Of a stretch of DNA of 64,000 nt, positions 9,830 through 19,879 are shown piece after piece. The notes under the pieces are model-generated. The model had not been told where the DNA came from. It saw nothing but the letters and a program-made list of their open reading frames with translations, and did no database searches. Position 1 is the first letter of the stretch; every line of letters begins with the position of its first letter. This DNA comes from Streptomyces sp. NBC_01463. Its GTDB lineage: Bacteria > Actinomycetota > Actinomycetes > Streptomycetales > Streptomycetaceae. The translations under genes were made by a program, and so were the position numbers. The stretch lies in NCBI GenBank assembly GCA_036227345.1, contig CP109468.1, positions 5,828,001 to 5,892,000 of the forward strand, written 5' to 3'.

Positions 9830-9874
9830 ACCGGGCCGTGCCCCACCAGTATCTGCTGGTCGGTCCGGCCCGGT
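9830..9874 (-). terminator. Stem-loop between copZ and copA
   Basis: ACCGGGCC (9830-9837) pairs with GGCCCGGT (9867-9874), with a second partial stem (CACCAG/CTGGTCG) inside. It sits in the copZ-copA intergenic space on the copper transcript. It may act as a partial terminator or processing site that raises chaperone over ATPase output; this role is inferred. Confidence 0.4.
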
Positions 9875-9913
9875 GGCAAAGGGGTGATGCGGGTGCCGTG
9901 GATCCCGAGGTGG

Positions 9914-10216
9914 TCAGGCCCGGCCGGCGAGCTCGTACCCTGCCTCGTCGACCGCGGCGCGCACGGCCTCCTCGTCCAGGGCGGCGCGGGAGACGACCGT
10001 CACCTGGCCGGTGGACGCCACGGCCTTCACCGAGGTGACACCCTCGATACCGGAGATCTCCTCGGAGACCGCGCCCTCGCAGTGGCCGCAGGTCATGCCG
10101 GTCACCTGGTAGACGGCGGTCACGCCGCCCTGCCCGGCGTCCGCGCCGTCGTGGCAGGAGCCGCTGGGCGAGCAGCAGGAGCCGGTCGCCTGGGGGAGCT
10201 GGGTCTCGGCGGTCAT
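9914..10216 (-). CDS. copZ: Copper chaperone CopZ-like HMA protein with Cys-rich N-terminus
   Basis: This is a 100-residue protein. The last ~65 residues are one HMA domain with the metal loop GMTCGHC, which binds Cu(I) and delivers it to CopA. The start at 10216 is supported by GAGGAG just upstream. Ahead of the HMA domain there is an unusual segment with three cysteines and a histidine (GSCCSPSGSCHDG), absent from classical ~68-residue CopZ proteins, that could bind extra copper. A CsoR-like palindrome lies about 95 bp upstream, so the gene is probably copper-inducible. It is followed by copA. Confidence 0.88.
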   Translation of the reverse strand: MTAETQLPQATGSCCSPSGSCHDGADAGQGGVTAVYQVTGMTCGHCEGAVSEEISGIEGVTSVKAVASTGQVTVVSRAALDEEAVRAAVDEAGYELAGRA

Positions 10217-10309
10217 CGTGTTCTCCTCTTCGACGAGCACAAATGGATGTGGCGGCAGGGGCCCAGGGGGACTGAGGGAGGGCCGGTGCGTCCCCACACT
10301 CATCACTCT

Positions 10310-10326
10310 ATACCCCTAGGGGGTAT
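10310..10326. promoter_or_regulatory. CsoR-like copper operator upstream of copZ
   Basis: ATACCCC-TAG-GGGGTAT is a perfect 7-bp palindrome with G/C tracts flanked by TA, the classical pattern bound by CsoR-family Cu(I) repressors. It lies between the small HTH gene and copZ, where the copZ promoter should be. No csoR gene is visible in the window, so the repressor would act from elsewhere. Confidence 0.72.
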
Positions 10327-10385
10327 GAATGCGAGCGGCTCCGGCCGCAGCCCGCCATTCGGGTGAGCGCAGGGGTGGGGTGCGG

Positions 10386-10583
10386 TCAGTCCCGGCGGCC
10401 CCGGTTGCCCGGGCGGGCGGCGACCCAGGCGCGGACGGTGTCCGCGTACCAGTACGGCTTGCCGCTCTCCACGTGGTCCGGTGCCGGGAGCAGACCGTGT
10501 TTGCGGTAGGAGCGGACGGTGTCCGGCTGTACCCGGATGTGCGCGGCGATGTCCTTGTAGGACCAGAGCGTTCTGTCCGTCAT
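10386..10583 (-). CDS. Small helix-turn-helix DNA-binding protein (MerR/excisionase-like)
   Basis: This is a 65-residue protein with a single MerR/HTH_17-like motif: LWSYKDIAAHIRVQPDTVRSYRKHGLLPAP, then a short wing and GKPYWYADTVRAWVAARPG. The start at 10583 is chosen for the GAGAGGTGG ribosome site. It has no metal-binding cysteines, so it is not a typical CueR. It lies upstream of copZ on the same strand but is separated from it by the CsoR-like site. Its role is unknown; it may be a local regulator. Confidence 0.75.
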   Translation of the reverse strand: MTDRTLWSYKDIAAHIRVQPDTVRSYRKHGLLPAPDHVESGKPYWYADTVRAWVAARPGNRGRRD

Positions 10584-10874
10584 AAGAGCCACCTCTCTGC
10601 ACCGCAGCGGCGGCCTGGGGGCCGTCGGGGGAGCTGCGGCACGGACGCTGACGATCACTCAGCCTTGTGTCCGGTGAACGAGGGTGGCGGGAGGTGGGGT
10701 GGGGCTGTCGTGCGCCTGTGACGGAAAACCCGCGTAACGGAGATATGTGTGACGAGGGGGTCATCTCTGTGACAGAAGGAACGCATGGGGCCAAAGATGC
10801 GGGCGGGACGGAGCGGGCCGTGGCGGGTCGGTGCGGCGGCAGGGGGTGGGCCCGCGGGCCCACCCCCCTGTTGT

Positions 10875-11252
10875 CTACGCGTGCCAGAGCGCCGACCAGG
10901 TGCGCGGGCCCACGAGGCCGTCCGGGACGAGCGGCGGGTGGTCGGCCTGGAAGCGCTGGACGGCGGCGAGGGTCCGGGTGCCGAACACGCCGTCGACGGC
11001 CTCCCACGGCAGGTAGCGCCGGTTGGCCAGCATGCACTGCACCTGGGAGACGCGCTCGCCCTGTTCGCCGAAGACGGTCGTGCCGTCCCCGTCGTAGAAC
11101 GCGCAGACGGGACTGGAGCCGGGCGGCGGTGCGTTGTCGCCGTCGGCCGCGGCCGGGGCGCCGGAGCACACGGCCAGTGCGGCGGCCAGGACGAGCCCGG
11201 CCAGGGCCGGGGCCCCGGCCGCGCGGCGGAAGGGTGCGATGGTGCGGATCAC
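10875..11252 (-). CDS. Secreted peptidoglycan-binding domain protein
   Basis: This is a 125-residue protein with an N-terminal signal peptide (basic IRTIAPFRRAA, then a hydrophobic run to GAPAAADG). It carries one PG_binding_1 domain (SQVQCMLANRRYLP, VDGVFGTRTLAAVQRFQADHPPLVPDGLVGPRTWSALW). Two cysteines (PVCAFYDG and QVQCML) could form a disulfide. A GTG start at 11252 is chosen because GAGGAG lies nine bases upstream and the signal peptide starts there. It likely binds cell wall without its own catalytic domain. It is not linked functionally to its neighbours. Confidence 0.8.
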   Translation of the reverse strand: MIRTIAPFRRAAGAPALAGLVLAAALAVCSGAPAAADGDNAPPPGSSPVCAFYDGDGTTVFGEQGERVSQVQCMLANRRYLPWEAVDGVFGTRTLAAVQRFQADHPPLVPDGLVGPRTWSALWHA

Positions 11253-11363
11253 GGTGAGCTGCTCCTCGTGCGGTGCGGTGACGGCGGTGGCGGGCACCCC
11301 GTCCTCTCGTGAGGACAACACCGCCGCCCGCTCCCACGTCACGTCCGCCGGAGCCCCGGCGTG

Positions 11364-12293
11364 TCAGACGGTCCGGGCCGGCGGTCCGCCGCAGGAGCGC
11401 AGGAACTCCCGGGTGCGGCGGGCGATCGGGAACGGCCGGTCCGGCGGGCACGGGTACATGTCCTGCTCGACGATCGCGAACAGGTCCACGTCGAGGCGGC
11501 GGGCGGCGGCCAGTACGGGTTCCAGATCGGGGACCCCGCCCGGCGGTTCGCACATCACGCCGCGCGCCACGGCGGGGCCGAACGGCACCTCGTCCGCCAC
11601 CACCTGCGCCAGGATCTCCGGATCGACCTGCTTGAGGTGCAGATAGCCGATCCGCTCCCCGTAGGTCTCGATCAGCTTGACGCTGTCGCCGCCGCAGTAG
11701 GCGTAGTGACCGGTGTCCAGGCAGAGCGAGACCAGCTCGGGATCGGTGGCGTCGAGGAAGCGGCTGACGTTCTCCTCGCTGTCGATATGGGTGTCGGCGT
11801 GCGGGTGGACGACGATGCGCAGGCCGTAGCGGTCCTGCACCTCGCGCCCCAGCCGTTCCGTCTGGGTGGTCAGATGACGCCACTGCTCCGCGGTGAGGGT
11901 GCGGTCCTCCAGGACCTCGCCCGTCTTGTCGTCGCGCCAGAACGACGGGATGACCACGAGGTGGCCGGCGCCCATCGCCCGGGTGAGTGCCGCGATGTCC
12001 GCGACATGCGCCCAGGTCTGGTCCCAGACGTCCGGACCGTGGTGCAATCCGGTGAAAACGGTGCCCGCCGAGACGGTGAGCCCGCGGCTGCGGGTCTCGT
12101 CGGCGAGGCGGGCCGGGTCGGTCGGGAGGTAGCCGTACGGACCGAGCTCGATCCACTCGTAACCCGCGGTGGAGACCTCGTCGAGGAACCGCTGCCAGGG
12201 CACCTGCCGCGGATCGTCGGGGAACCACACCCCCCAGGAGTCGGGCGCTGAACCGATGCGGATGCGGGCCGGGGCGGAAGCGGAGGAGGTCAT
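11364..12293 (-). CDS. TIM-barrel sugar isomerase/epimerase, inositol cluster (IolE/IolI-like)
   Basis: This is a 309-residue xylose-isomerase-like TIM barrel. It has GSAPDSWGVWFPDDP at the N-terminus and metal-binding candidates in the segments HPHADTHI, LCLDTGHYAYCGGD, GYLHLKQVDP and FAIVEQDM. Proteins with this opening occur in actinobacterial inositol clusters and are annotated as inosose dehydratase or isomerase. Divergence from iolC-B-D-mmsA with a shared 147-bp control region supports that role. Dehydratase (IolE) and isomerase (IolI) functions cannot be told apart from sequence alone. The start at 12293 has GAGG eight to twelve bases upstream. Confidence 0.78.
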   Translation of the reverse strand: MTSSASAPARIRIGSAPDSWGVWFPDDPRQVPWQRFLDEVSTAGYEWIELGPYGYLPTDPARLADETRSRGLTVSAGTVFTGLHHGPDVWDQTWAHVADIAALTRAMGAGHLVVIPSFWRDDKTGEVLEDRTLTAEQWRHLTTQTERLGREVQDRYGLRIVVHPHADTHIDSEENVSRFLDATDPELVSLCLDTGHYAYCGGDSVKLIETYGERIGYLHLKQVDPEILAQVVADEVPFGPAVARGVMCEPPGGVPDLEPVLAAARRLDVDLFAIVEQDMYPCPPDRPFPIARRTREFLRSCGGPPARTV

Positions 12294-12332
12294 GCGGTCA
12301 AGCCTCACGGCCCCGGACGAGGAGTGTCAAGC

Positions 12333-12360
12333 AATGGTCCGAATGTCCGGACACATCATT
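12333..12360. promoter_or_regulatory. Palindromic operator candidate between divergent inositol genes
   Basis: TGTCCGGACA (12344-12353) is a perfect 10-bp palindrome in the middle of the 147-bp gap between the TIM-barrel gene and iolC. It is flanked symmetrically by AATG on the left and CATT on the right. The dyad suits a GntR- or LacI-type regulator of inositol catabolism. No such regulator is encoded next to it. Confidence 0.5.
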
Positions 12361-12440
12361 CGCGGCGTTCCGGGGGAGGAGTCGACCGGGGGCCGGTCCG
12401 GTGCCGGCCGGCCGCCGCACCGGCCGTCGAAGGGACGCGG

Positions 12441-13469
12441 ATGTCTGAACCGTACGACGTGATCACCATGGGACGGATCGGGGTCGACCTCTATCCCCTG
12501 CAGACGGGGGTGCCGCTCGCCCGGGTCGACACGTTCGGGAAGTTCCTCGGTGGTTCACCGACCAACGTCGCCGTCGCGGCGGCCCGCCTCGGCCACCGCA
12601 CCGCGGTGCTGACCCGCACGGGGCGGGACGCCTTCGGGGAGTACCTCCGCCGGCAGCTGCGGGAGTTCGGGGTGGACGACCGGTGGGTGACGGCCGTCGG
12701 GGCGTACCCCACCCCGGTCACCTTCTGCGAGATCTTCCCGCCCGACGACTTCCCGCTCTACTTCTACCGCCGGCCCAAGGCCCCGGACCTGGAGATGTAC
12801 GCATCCGAGCTCGACCTGGAAGCGGTCGCCGCCGCCCGGGTGTTCTGGATGACCGGCACCGGACTGTGCGCCGAACCCAGCCGCTCGGCGACGCTCGCCG
12901 CGCTCCGGGCACGTGGTCGCCGCGGCATCACGGTCTTCGACCTCGACTGGCGCCCGATGTTCTGGGACGACGCAGGGACGGGCGACGGGAGCGGCTCCAC
13001 CGCCTGCGCGCACTACCGCGAGGCGCTCGCCCACGCCACTGTCGCCGTCGGCAACCTCGACGAGTGCGAGATCGCGACCGGCGAACGCGAACCGTATGCC
13101 GCCGCCCGCGCCCTCCTCGCCGCCGGGGTCGAACTGGCCGTCGTCAAGCAGGGCCCCGCAGGGGTCCTCGCGGTCCACCGAGACGGCACGGTGTCCGACG
13201 TACCGCCGCTCCCCGTCGAGGTGGTCAACGGCCTCGGCGCGGGCGACGCGTTCGGCGGCGCGCTCTGTCACGGGCTCCTCGCCGGCTGGGACACCGCCCG
13301 CGTGATGCGGTACGCCAACGCGGCGGGCGCCATCGTCGCGTCGAGGCTCGCCTGCTCCTCCGCGATGCCGTTCCCGCACGAGGTCGAGGCGGCCCTCGCC
13401 GCGGGTGCCGTCACCGCCGACCGCCGCGCGGCTCTCGAACCGGACATGACGGGCAGGGAAGGGGCATGA
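12441..13469 (+). CDS. iolC: 5-dehydro-2-deoxygluconokinase
   Basis: This 342-residue PfkB-family sugar kinase phosphorylates 2-deoxy-5-keto-D-gluconate in the myo-inositol pathway. The N-terminal PfkB pattern is GRIGVDLYPLQTGVPLARVDTFGKFLGGSPTNVAVAAARLG. The C-terminal ATP/anion-hole motif is NGLGAGDAFGGALCHGLL, with the catalytic Asp near residue 268. The DLDWRPMFW segment is characteristic of IolC. The ATG at 12441 follows GAAGGGA. The stop overlaps the iolB start as ATGA (13466-13469), so translation is coupled. Confidence 0.93.
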   Translation: MSEPYDVITMGRIGVDLYPLQTGVPLARVDTFGKFLGGSPTNVAVAAARLGHRTAVLTRTGRDAFGEYLRRQLREFGVDDRWVTAVGAYPTPVTFCEIFPPDDFPLYFYRRPKAPDLEMYASELDLEAVAAARVFWMTGTGLCAEPSRSATLAALRARGRRGITVFDLDWRPMFWDDAGTGDGSGSTACAHYREALAHATVAVGNLDECEIATGEREPYAAARALLAAGVELAVVKQGPAGVLAVHRDGTVSDVPPLPVEVVNGLGAGDAFGGALCHGLLAGWDTARVMRYANAAGAIVASRLACSSAMPFPHEVEAALAAGAVTADRRAALEPDMTGREGA

Positions 13470-14362
13470 CGTTGCCGGGGACGACGAGGCACGGAGAGCC
13501 GGGGCACCATGTGCCCGCGGGCAGCGCGGCAAGCGGTCCGTACACCCTGGACATCGGTCCGGAACGGGCCGGCTGGGAGCGGTCGGGCCTGCGGGTGCTG
13601 GAGCTGGAGCCGGGAGGTGTTCACACACTTGTCACCGGGGAGAGCGAGTGGATCGTACTGCCGTTGACCGGTGGCTGTACGGTGCACATCTCAGATGAGA
13701 TCTTTGAACTGCTGGGCCGGAAGAGCGTGTTCAGCGGGGTATCCGACTTCGCGTACGTACCGCGTGACGCCCATGCACAGATCGCCTCCGGCGCAGGCGG
13801 CCGCTTCGCCCTGGCAGGAGCGAAGTGCGAGCGACGACTCCCCGCTCGCTACGGCCCCGCGCCGGAGGTACCCGTCGAGCTGCGCGGCTCGGGCACCTGC
13901 TCGCGCCAGGTCAACAACTTCGCCGCGGCCGACACCTTCGACTGCGACCGGCTGATCGCCGTCGAGGTCCTCACCCCGGGCGGCAACTGGTCCTCCTACC
14001 CGCCGCACAAGCACGACGAGCACCACCCCGGCGAGGAGTCCGTCCTGGAGGAGATCTACTACTTCGAGGTGGCGGACGGCGGACTCGGCTACCACCGGGT
14101 CTCCCCGTCCCGCCCCGGCGGCACGGACGTCCTCGCCGAGGTCCGCAGCGGGGACGCCGTCCTGATCCCCGACGGCTGGCACGGCCCGTCCATTGCGCCG
14201 CCCGGCCGCACCCTGTACTACCTCAACGTCATGGCGGGCCCGGGGGAGCAGCGGGAGTGGCTGATCCGCGACCACCCCGACCACACCTGGATCCGCGACA
14301 CCTGGCCCGGGGAGCCGGTGGACCCCCGGCTCCCGCTGTACGGGACGGAGGCCCACGGATGA
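13466..14362 (+). CDS. iolB: 5-deoxy-glucuronate isomerase
   Basis: This 298-residue bicupin isomerises 5-deoxy-glucuronate to 2-deoxy-5-keto-gluconate, between IolD and IolC in the inositol pathway. IolB landmarks are the metal-site segment SYPPHKHDEH followed by LEEIYYFEV, and the late WHGPSIAPP and YYLNVMAGP blocks. The start overlaps iolC and the stop overlaps iolD, both as ATGA. An unconserved N-terminal ~25 residues precede the first cupin strand. Confidence 0.93.
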   Translation: MTLPGTTRHGEPGHHVPAGSAASGPYTLDIGPERAGWERSGLRVLELEPGGVHTLVTGESEWIVLPLTGGCTVHISDEIFELLGRKSVFSGVSDFAYVPRDAHAQIASGAGGRFALAGAKCERRLPARYGPAPEVPVELRGSGTCSRQVNNFAAADTFDCDRLIAVEVLTPGGNWSSYPPHKHDEHHPGEESVLEEIYYFEVADGGLGYHRVSPSRPGGTDVLAEVRSGDAVLIPDGWHGPSIAPPGRTLYYLNVMAGPGEQREWLIRDHPDHTWIRDTWPGEPVDPRLPLYGTEAHG

Positions 14363-16248
14363 CCGGGACCGGCACCCGCCGCCTCACCACCGCCCAGGCC
14401 CTGATCGCCTTCCTCGCCCGGCAGTACACCGAGCGCGACGGCCGCCGGCACCGGCTGATCGGCGCCACCTGGGGGATCTTCGGCCACGGCAACGTCGCGG
14501 GCGTCGGCCAGGCGCTCCTGGAGACCGGGGGCGCGATGCCCTACCTCCAGGGCCGCAACGAGCAGGCCATGGTGCACGCGGCCGTCGGCTACGCCCGCCA
14601 GTCGGGCCGGCTGTCCGCGCACGCCGTCACCACCTCCATCGGCCCCGGCGCCACCAACCTCGTCACCGGCGCCGCCCTCGCCACCGTCAACCACCTCCCG
14701 GTCCTGCTGCTGCCCGGCGACACCTTCGCGACCCGGCCCGCCGACCCCGTGCTCCAGCAGCTCGAAGTGCCGTCCGCGGGCGACGTGTCCGTCAACGACT
14801 GCCTGCGGCCCGTCTCCCGCTACTTCGACCGGATCACCCGCCCCGAAGCGCTGATCCCGGCCGCTCTGCAGGCCATGCGGGTCCTCGCCGACCCGGCGGA
14901 GACCGGCGCGGTCACGCTCGCGCTGCCGCAGGACGTCCAGACCGAGGCGTACGACTGGCCGCCGGAGTTCTTCGCGCCGCGCGTCTGGCACGTACGCAGG
15001 CCCGCCCCCGACCCGTACGAGCTCGACCGGGCGGTCCGGGCGGTGCGCGCCGCCCGCCGGCCGCTGATCGTCGCCGGCGGCGGGGTCCGGCACAGCGCGG
15101 CGGAGGAGACCCTGGCCGCGTTCGCCGCCGCCACCCGCATCCCCGTCGCCTCCACCCAGGCCGGCAAGGGGGCCCTGCGCCACGACCACCCCGCCGACGT
15201 CGGCGGCATCGGCCACACGGGCACCGCGACCGCCGACGACCTGGCCCGCACCGCCGACCTCGTCATCGGGATCGGCACCCGCTACTCCGACTTCACCACC
15301 GCGTCCGCCACCCTCTTCGCCGGCCCGGACGTCCGCTTCCTCAACATCAACCTCACCGGCTTCGACGCCCACAAGCTCGGCGCGCTTCCGCTCGTCGCCG
15401 ACGCCCGCACCGCACTGGAGGACCTCACCGCCGCCCTGGCCGGGCACCACTACCGCGCGGACGCCGCGTACGAGAGCGAGTACACCGACGCCAAGACCCG
15501 CTGGGAAGGACGCGTCGACGCGGCCTACGCCGCCGAGGACCCCGACGCCCGCCCCACCCAGACCCAGGTCCTCGGCCTCCTCGACGAACTCGTCACCGGC
15601 GACGACATCCTGATCAACGCCGCCGGCTCGCTCCCCGGTGACCTGCACAAACTCTGGCGGACCCGGTCCCCGCTCCAGTACCACGTCGAGTACGGCTACT
15701 CCTGCATGGGATACGAGATCCCCGCCGCCATCGGCGTGCAGCTGGCCGCCCCCGGCCGCCCGGTCTGGGCGCTCGTCGGTGACGGCACGTACCTGATGAA
15801 CCCCACCGAGATCGTCACCGCCGTCCAGGAGAACCTCCCGGTCAAACTCGTCATCCTGCAGAACCACGGCTACGCGTCGATCGGCGGTCTCTCCGCGTCC
15901 GTCGGCGCCGAAGGCTTCGGTACGGCCTACCGCCACCGGTCACCGGACGGCGGCTTCACCGGACCGCCGCTCCCCGTCGACCTCGCGGCCAACGCGGCCT
16001 CCCTCGGCATGCGGGTGCTGCGCGCCGGGACCGTACGCGAACTGCGCGAAGCCCTGGCCGAGGCCCGGTCGGCCGACCGTCCCACTTGTGTCTACGTCGA
16101 GACCGAAACGCCAGACACAGTGTCGGGCCCCCCTCCGGCACAGGCGTGGTGGGATGTTGCCGTAGCCGAAACGGCCACTCGCCCGTCGGCGGTAAAAGCC
16201 CGGGAAGAGTACGAACGTCACGTCACCGACCGACGCCGCCACCTCTGA
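14359..16248 (+). CDS. iolD: 3D-(3,5/4)-trihydroxycyclohexane-1,2-dione acylhydrolase (ThDP enzyme)
   Basis: This 629-residue thiamine-diphosphate enzyme opens the ring of the dione to give 5-deoxy-glucuronate. The N-terminal PYR domain contains the catalytic Glu in QGRNEQAMVHAAVGYARQ, and SIGPGATNLVTGAA. A central TPP-fold domain follows. The C-terminal PP domain has the cofactor motif GDGTYLMNPTEIVTAVQENLPVK starting near residue 473, then NHGYASIGGLS. The length matches IolD proteins. The ATGA overlap with iolB at 14359 fixes the start. Confidence 0.94.
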   Translation: MTGTGTRRLTTAQALIAFLARQYTERDGRRHRLIGATWGIFGHGNVAGVGQALLETGGAMPYLQGRNEQAMVHAAVGYARQSGRLSAHAVTTSIGPGATNLVTGAALATVNHLPVLLLPGDTFATRPADPVLQQLEVPSAGDVSVNDCLRPVSRYFDRITRPEALIPAALQAMRVLADPAETGAVTLALPQDVQTEAYDWPPEFFAPRVWHVRRPAPDPYELDRAVRAVRAARRPLIVAGGGVRHSAAEETLAAFAAATRIPVASTQAGKGALRHDHPADVGGIGHTGTATADDLARTADLVIGIGTRYSDFTTASATLFAGPDVRFLNINLTGFDAHKLGALPLVADARTALEDLTAALAGHHYRADAAYESEYTDAKTRWEGRVDAAYAAEDPDARPTQTQVLGLLDELVTGDDILINAAGSLPGDLHKLWRTRSPLQYHVEYGYSCMGYEIPAAIGVQLAAPGRPVWALVGDGTYLMNPTEIVTAVQENLPVKLVILQNHGYASIGGLSASVGAEGFGTAYRHRSPDGGFTGPPLPVDLAANAASLGMRVLRAGTVRELREALAEARSADRPTCVYVETETPDTVSGPPPAQAWWDVAVAETATRPSAVKAREEYERHVTDRRRHL

Positions 16249-16260
16249 AGGAGTCACAGC

Positions 16261-17760
<1,500 letters not shown>

Positions 17761-17779
17761 CCAGGGACACGCGACATGA

Positions 17780-17812
17780 CCGCAGGGCCGCTCCCCCGGA
17801 GCGGCCCTGCGG
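17780..17812. terminator. Strong bidirectional terminator after the iol operon
   Basis: CCGCAGGGCCGCTCC (17780-17794) and GGAGCGGCCCTGCGG (17798-17812) form a perfect 15-bp stem with a 3-nt loop. It sits between convergent mmsA and the membrane protein ending at 17826, so it can terminate both transcripts. There is no U-run, as is common in Streptomyces. Confidence 0.85.
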
Positions 17813-17825
17813 CGATTGCCGGAGG

Positions 17826-18536
17826 TCAGCGGCCGGTACCGGCCGCCTCCTCGATCATCCGCTCCATCGGGACGACGGCCACCCGGCCCGAGACGAGGAA
17901 CGCCAGCACCATCGCGGCACCCAGGACCACCGAGCCCGCCCACACCATCGTCTCGACCGGCACGGTGTACGCGCCCACGGCCCGCACCGCGCACTCGGTC
18001 AGCAGCGCCGCACCCCACACCGCCGAGAACCGCATCTCGGCCCGCCGGAACGCGTCCGACTCCGTCGAAAGCCGCTGCCAGGCAGCCGACTTGGCCGCCT
18101 CGCCCCGCGTCAGCCACGGGCGCAGCCCCGCCGACATCATCGGCCGCCCCCGCAGCGCCGTCACCAGGACCACCAGACCGATCGTGCTGCTGACCCCGCT
18201 GTCCTTCAGGAGCATCAGCCGCGGGTCACCGGCCACCAGGCTCAGCAGCAGCCCCACCGCGTTGACCGTCACCATCAGCGCCGCGAGCCCGTTGAGCCGC
18301 CGGTCGCGCACCACGCCCCACGCCGTCCGCACCGCCGGCAGCACACTGCTCCAGGCCAGCGCGCCGAACGTGCCCATGCCCGTCGACTTCAGCAGGTAGT
18401 AGGAGACGAGCGGCACGCCCACGTCCACGAGCAGCGGCGTCAGGCTGTCCAGAAGCGCCTTGCGCGGGGCGAACGGAACCGTGCCGGCCGTGACGTCTGC
18501 GACAGGTGCGGTGACTGCGGCGGCCGGGCTGCTCAT
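17826..18536 (-). CDS. VC0807-family integral membrane protein
   Basis: This is a 236-residue protein with about six hydrophobic segments, including the stretches around LLVDVGVPLVSYYLL, LNGLAALMVTVNAVGLLLSLV, SVLPAVRTAW and WAGSVVLGAAMVLAFLV. The PLVSYYLLKSTG opening and the LKDSGVSSTIGLVVLVTAL region fit the VC0807 family of uncharacterised membrane proteins. The ATG at 18536 has GGGAGGA upstream. Function is unknown and it has no operon partner. Confidence 0.7.
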   Translation of the reverse strand: MSSPAAAVTAPVADVTAGTVPFAPRKALLDSLTPLLVDVGVPLVSYYLLKSTGMGTFGALAWSSVLPAVRTAWGVVRDRRLNGLAALMVTVNAVGLLLSLVAGDPRLMLLKDSGVSSTIGLVVLVTALRGRPMMSAGLRPWLTRGEAAKSAAWQRLSTESDAFRRAEMRFSAVWGAALLTECAVRAVGAYTVPVETMVWAGSVVLGAAMVLAFLVSGRVAVVPMERMIEEAAGTGR

Positions 18537-18776
18537 GTCGGGTTCCTCCCGTGTCGGCGGCGCCCCTTCGGCTCCCGCTCTCGATACGTACAGACTGGCC
18601 GCCGGACCCCGGCCCCCGGCAGAGCCGCGTGTACTGATCTCCGTGTGACTAATGTCAGTGCCGGCGGGTGACAGGGTTCGCCCGCCCTCGCCTGCCGGAC
18701 CGTCAGGAACGCCCACCGCGGCGCGACTTCGGAAACCCGTTAGCCCAGGTGGGCCCGCCGGTGCTGGGATGTCCCC

Positions 18777-19373
18777 ATGACCGCACCCACCCCGCCGCAG
18801 CACGAGATCCGCGCGCTCCACACCGGCACGACCGTCACCGTCTACCAGGCGTACTCCCCGGCCCTCGGCCTCCCCGCCGCCCGCGACGGCCGCTTCCCGC
18901 CCGCCTGGAAACGTGACCGGATGACGTGGATCAAGCCGAGCTTCCTGTGGATGATGTACCGCTGCGGCTGGGCGGCGAAGGAGGGCCAGGAGACGGTCCT
19001 GGCCGTCGAGATCACCCGCGAGGGCTTCGACTGGGCGCTCGCCAACGCCGAACTGTCGCACTACGAACGGGGCGTGCACCCGGACCTCGCCACCTGGAAG
19101 CGCAGCCTCCGCCACGCTCCGGCCCGCGTCCAGTGGGACCCCGAGCGCGACCTGCACCTGAACCGGCTCGCGTACCGCTCCCTCCAGCTCGGTCTCGCGG
19201 GGGAGGCGGCGCGGCGGTACGCGGACGAGTGGACGGTGGCGATCCGCGATGTCACCCCGCTCGCCCGGGAGATCCACGAACTGGCGAGGGCGGGCAAGGC
19301 GGATGAGGCAACCCGGCTGCTGCCGGACGAGCGGCCCTACCCGGCACCGGCGGGATGCCCGGGGACGGAGTGA
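18777..19373 (+). CDS. DUF4291 family protein
   Basis: This is a 198-residue soluble protein with the DUF4291 pattern: HEIRALHTGTTVTVYQAYSP, MTWIKPSFLWMMYRCGWA, VQWDPERDLHLNRLAYRSLQLGL, and WTVAIRDVTPLAREIHEL. The family is widespread in bacteria and fungi with no established function. It is transcribed alone. The start follows weak translation signals but matches where family similarity begins. Confidence 0.82.
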   Translation: MTAPTPPQHEIRALHTGTTVTVYQAYSPALGLPAARDGRFPPAWKRDRMTWIKPSFLWMMYRCGWAAKEGQETVLAVEITREGFDWALANAELSHYERGVHPDLATWKRSLRHAPARVQWDPERDLHLNRLAYRSLQLGLAGEAARRYADEWTVAIRDVTPLAREIHELARAGKADEATRLLPDERPYPAPAGCPGTE

Positions 19374-19879
19374 ACCGAGCGCCTGTTGCGGGATTCCCAC
19401 CCGGAACCCTCGGACAACTCGATTGCGATATCCGCTCGTCCGGCGTTCACCCGGGGATCCTCAATCTGTTCGTATACACCGACAGGTTGTACAGAGGTAT
19501 GAAGCGTCCGGCTTGAATGGGTAAATCGCTGAGGTATCCGGACAGCTCAGGTCGTAGGGCCGGGTCCAGTGGGTTCGCGGGCTGTTGGACGAAGATTTCT
19601 TCGCGCGATGTGACAGCGCGCATCACGGGGTGCAAGTAGATTGCCGACATCACCACGAGATTGATATCTGCTTGCCAACTGCCGTCCACCGACTGGCATT
19701 TGGTGGTCAGTCATCATGTGAAGAATTCCTGGCGAACACCGAGTCCGGGCAGTCCGTCGGTCCTGAACGAGTCGGGCCGGCAGAGCTGGACGGTCGCGGT
19801 GTTCGCTGTCGTTTCCGACCTGATCCGGTTGTCCGGGGACACCCCCCACGCGGCCGGCCGAGAGCATGAGGAACATTCT
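19374..19879. other. 506-bp gap of lower GC with no convincing gene
   Basis: The stretch is visibly less GC-rich than its surroundings. A minus-strand frame at 19447-19689 could encode 80 residues and is listed separately with low confidence. The rest holds no recognisable gene, RNA or repeat. It ends at the ribosome site of the lipoprotein gene. Confidence 0.45.
19447..19689 (-). CDS. Possible small hypothetical protein or gene remnant
   Basis: An 80-residue frame in a lower-GC gap. Composition looks protein-like (DINLVVMSAIYLHPVM, then LSGYLSDLPIQAGRF). Codon third positions are not clearly G/C biased, no good ribosome site is visible, and I do not recognise a family. It may be the eroded end of a horizontally acquired gene. 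It overlaps an equally weak plus-strand frame. Confidence 0.2.
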   Translation of the reverse strand: MDGSWQADINLVVMSAIYLHPVMRAVTSREEIFVQQPANPLDPALRPELSGYLSDLPIQAGRFIPLYNLSVYTNRLRIPG

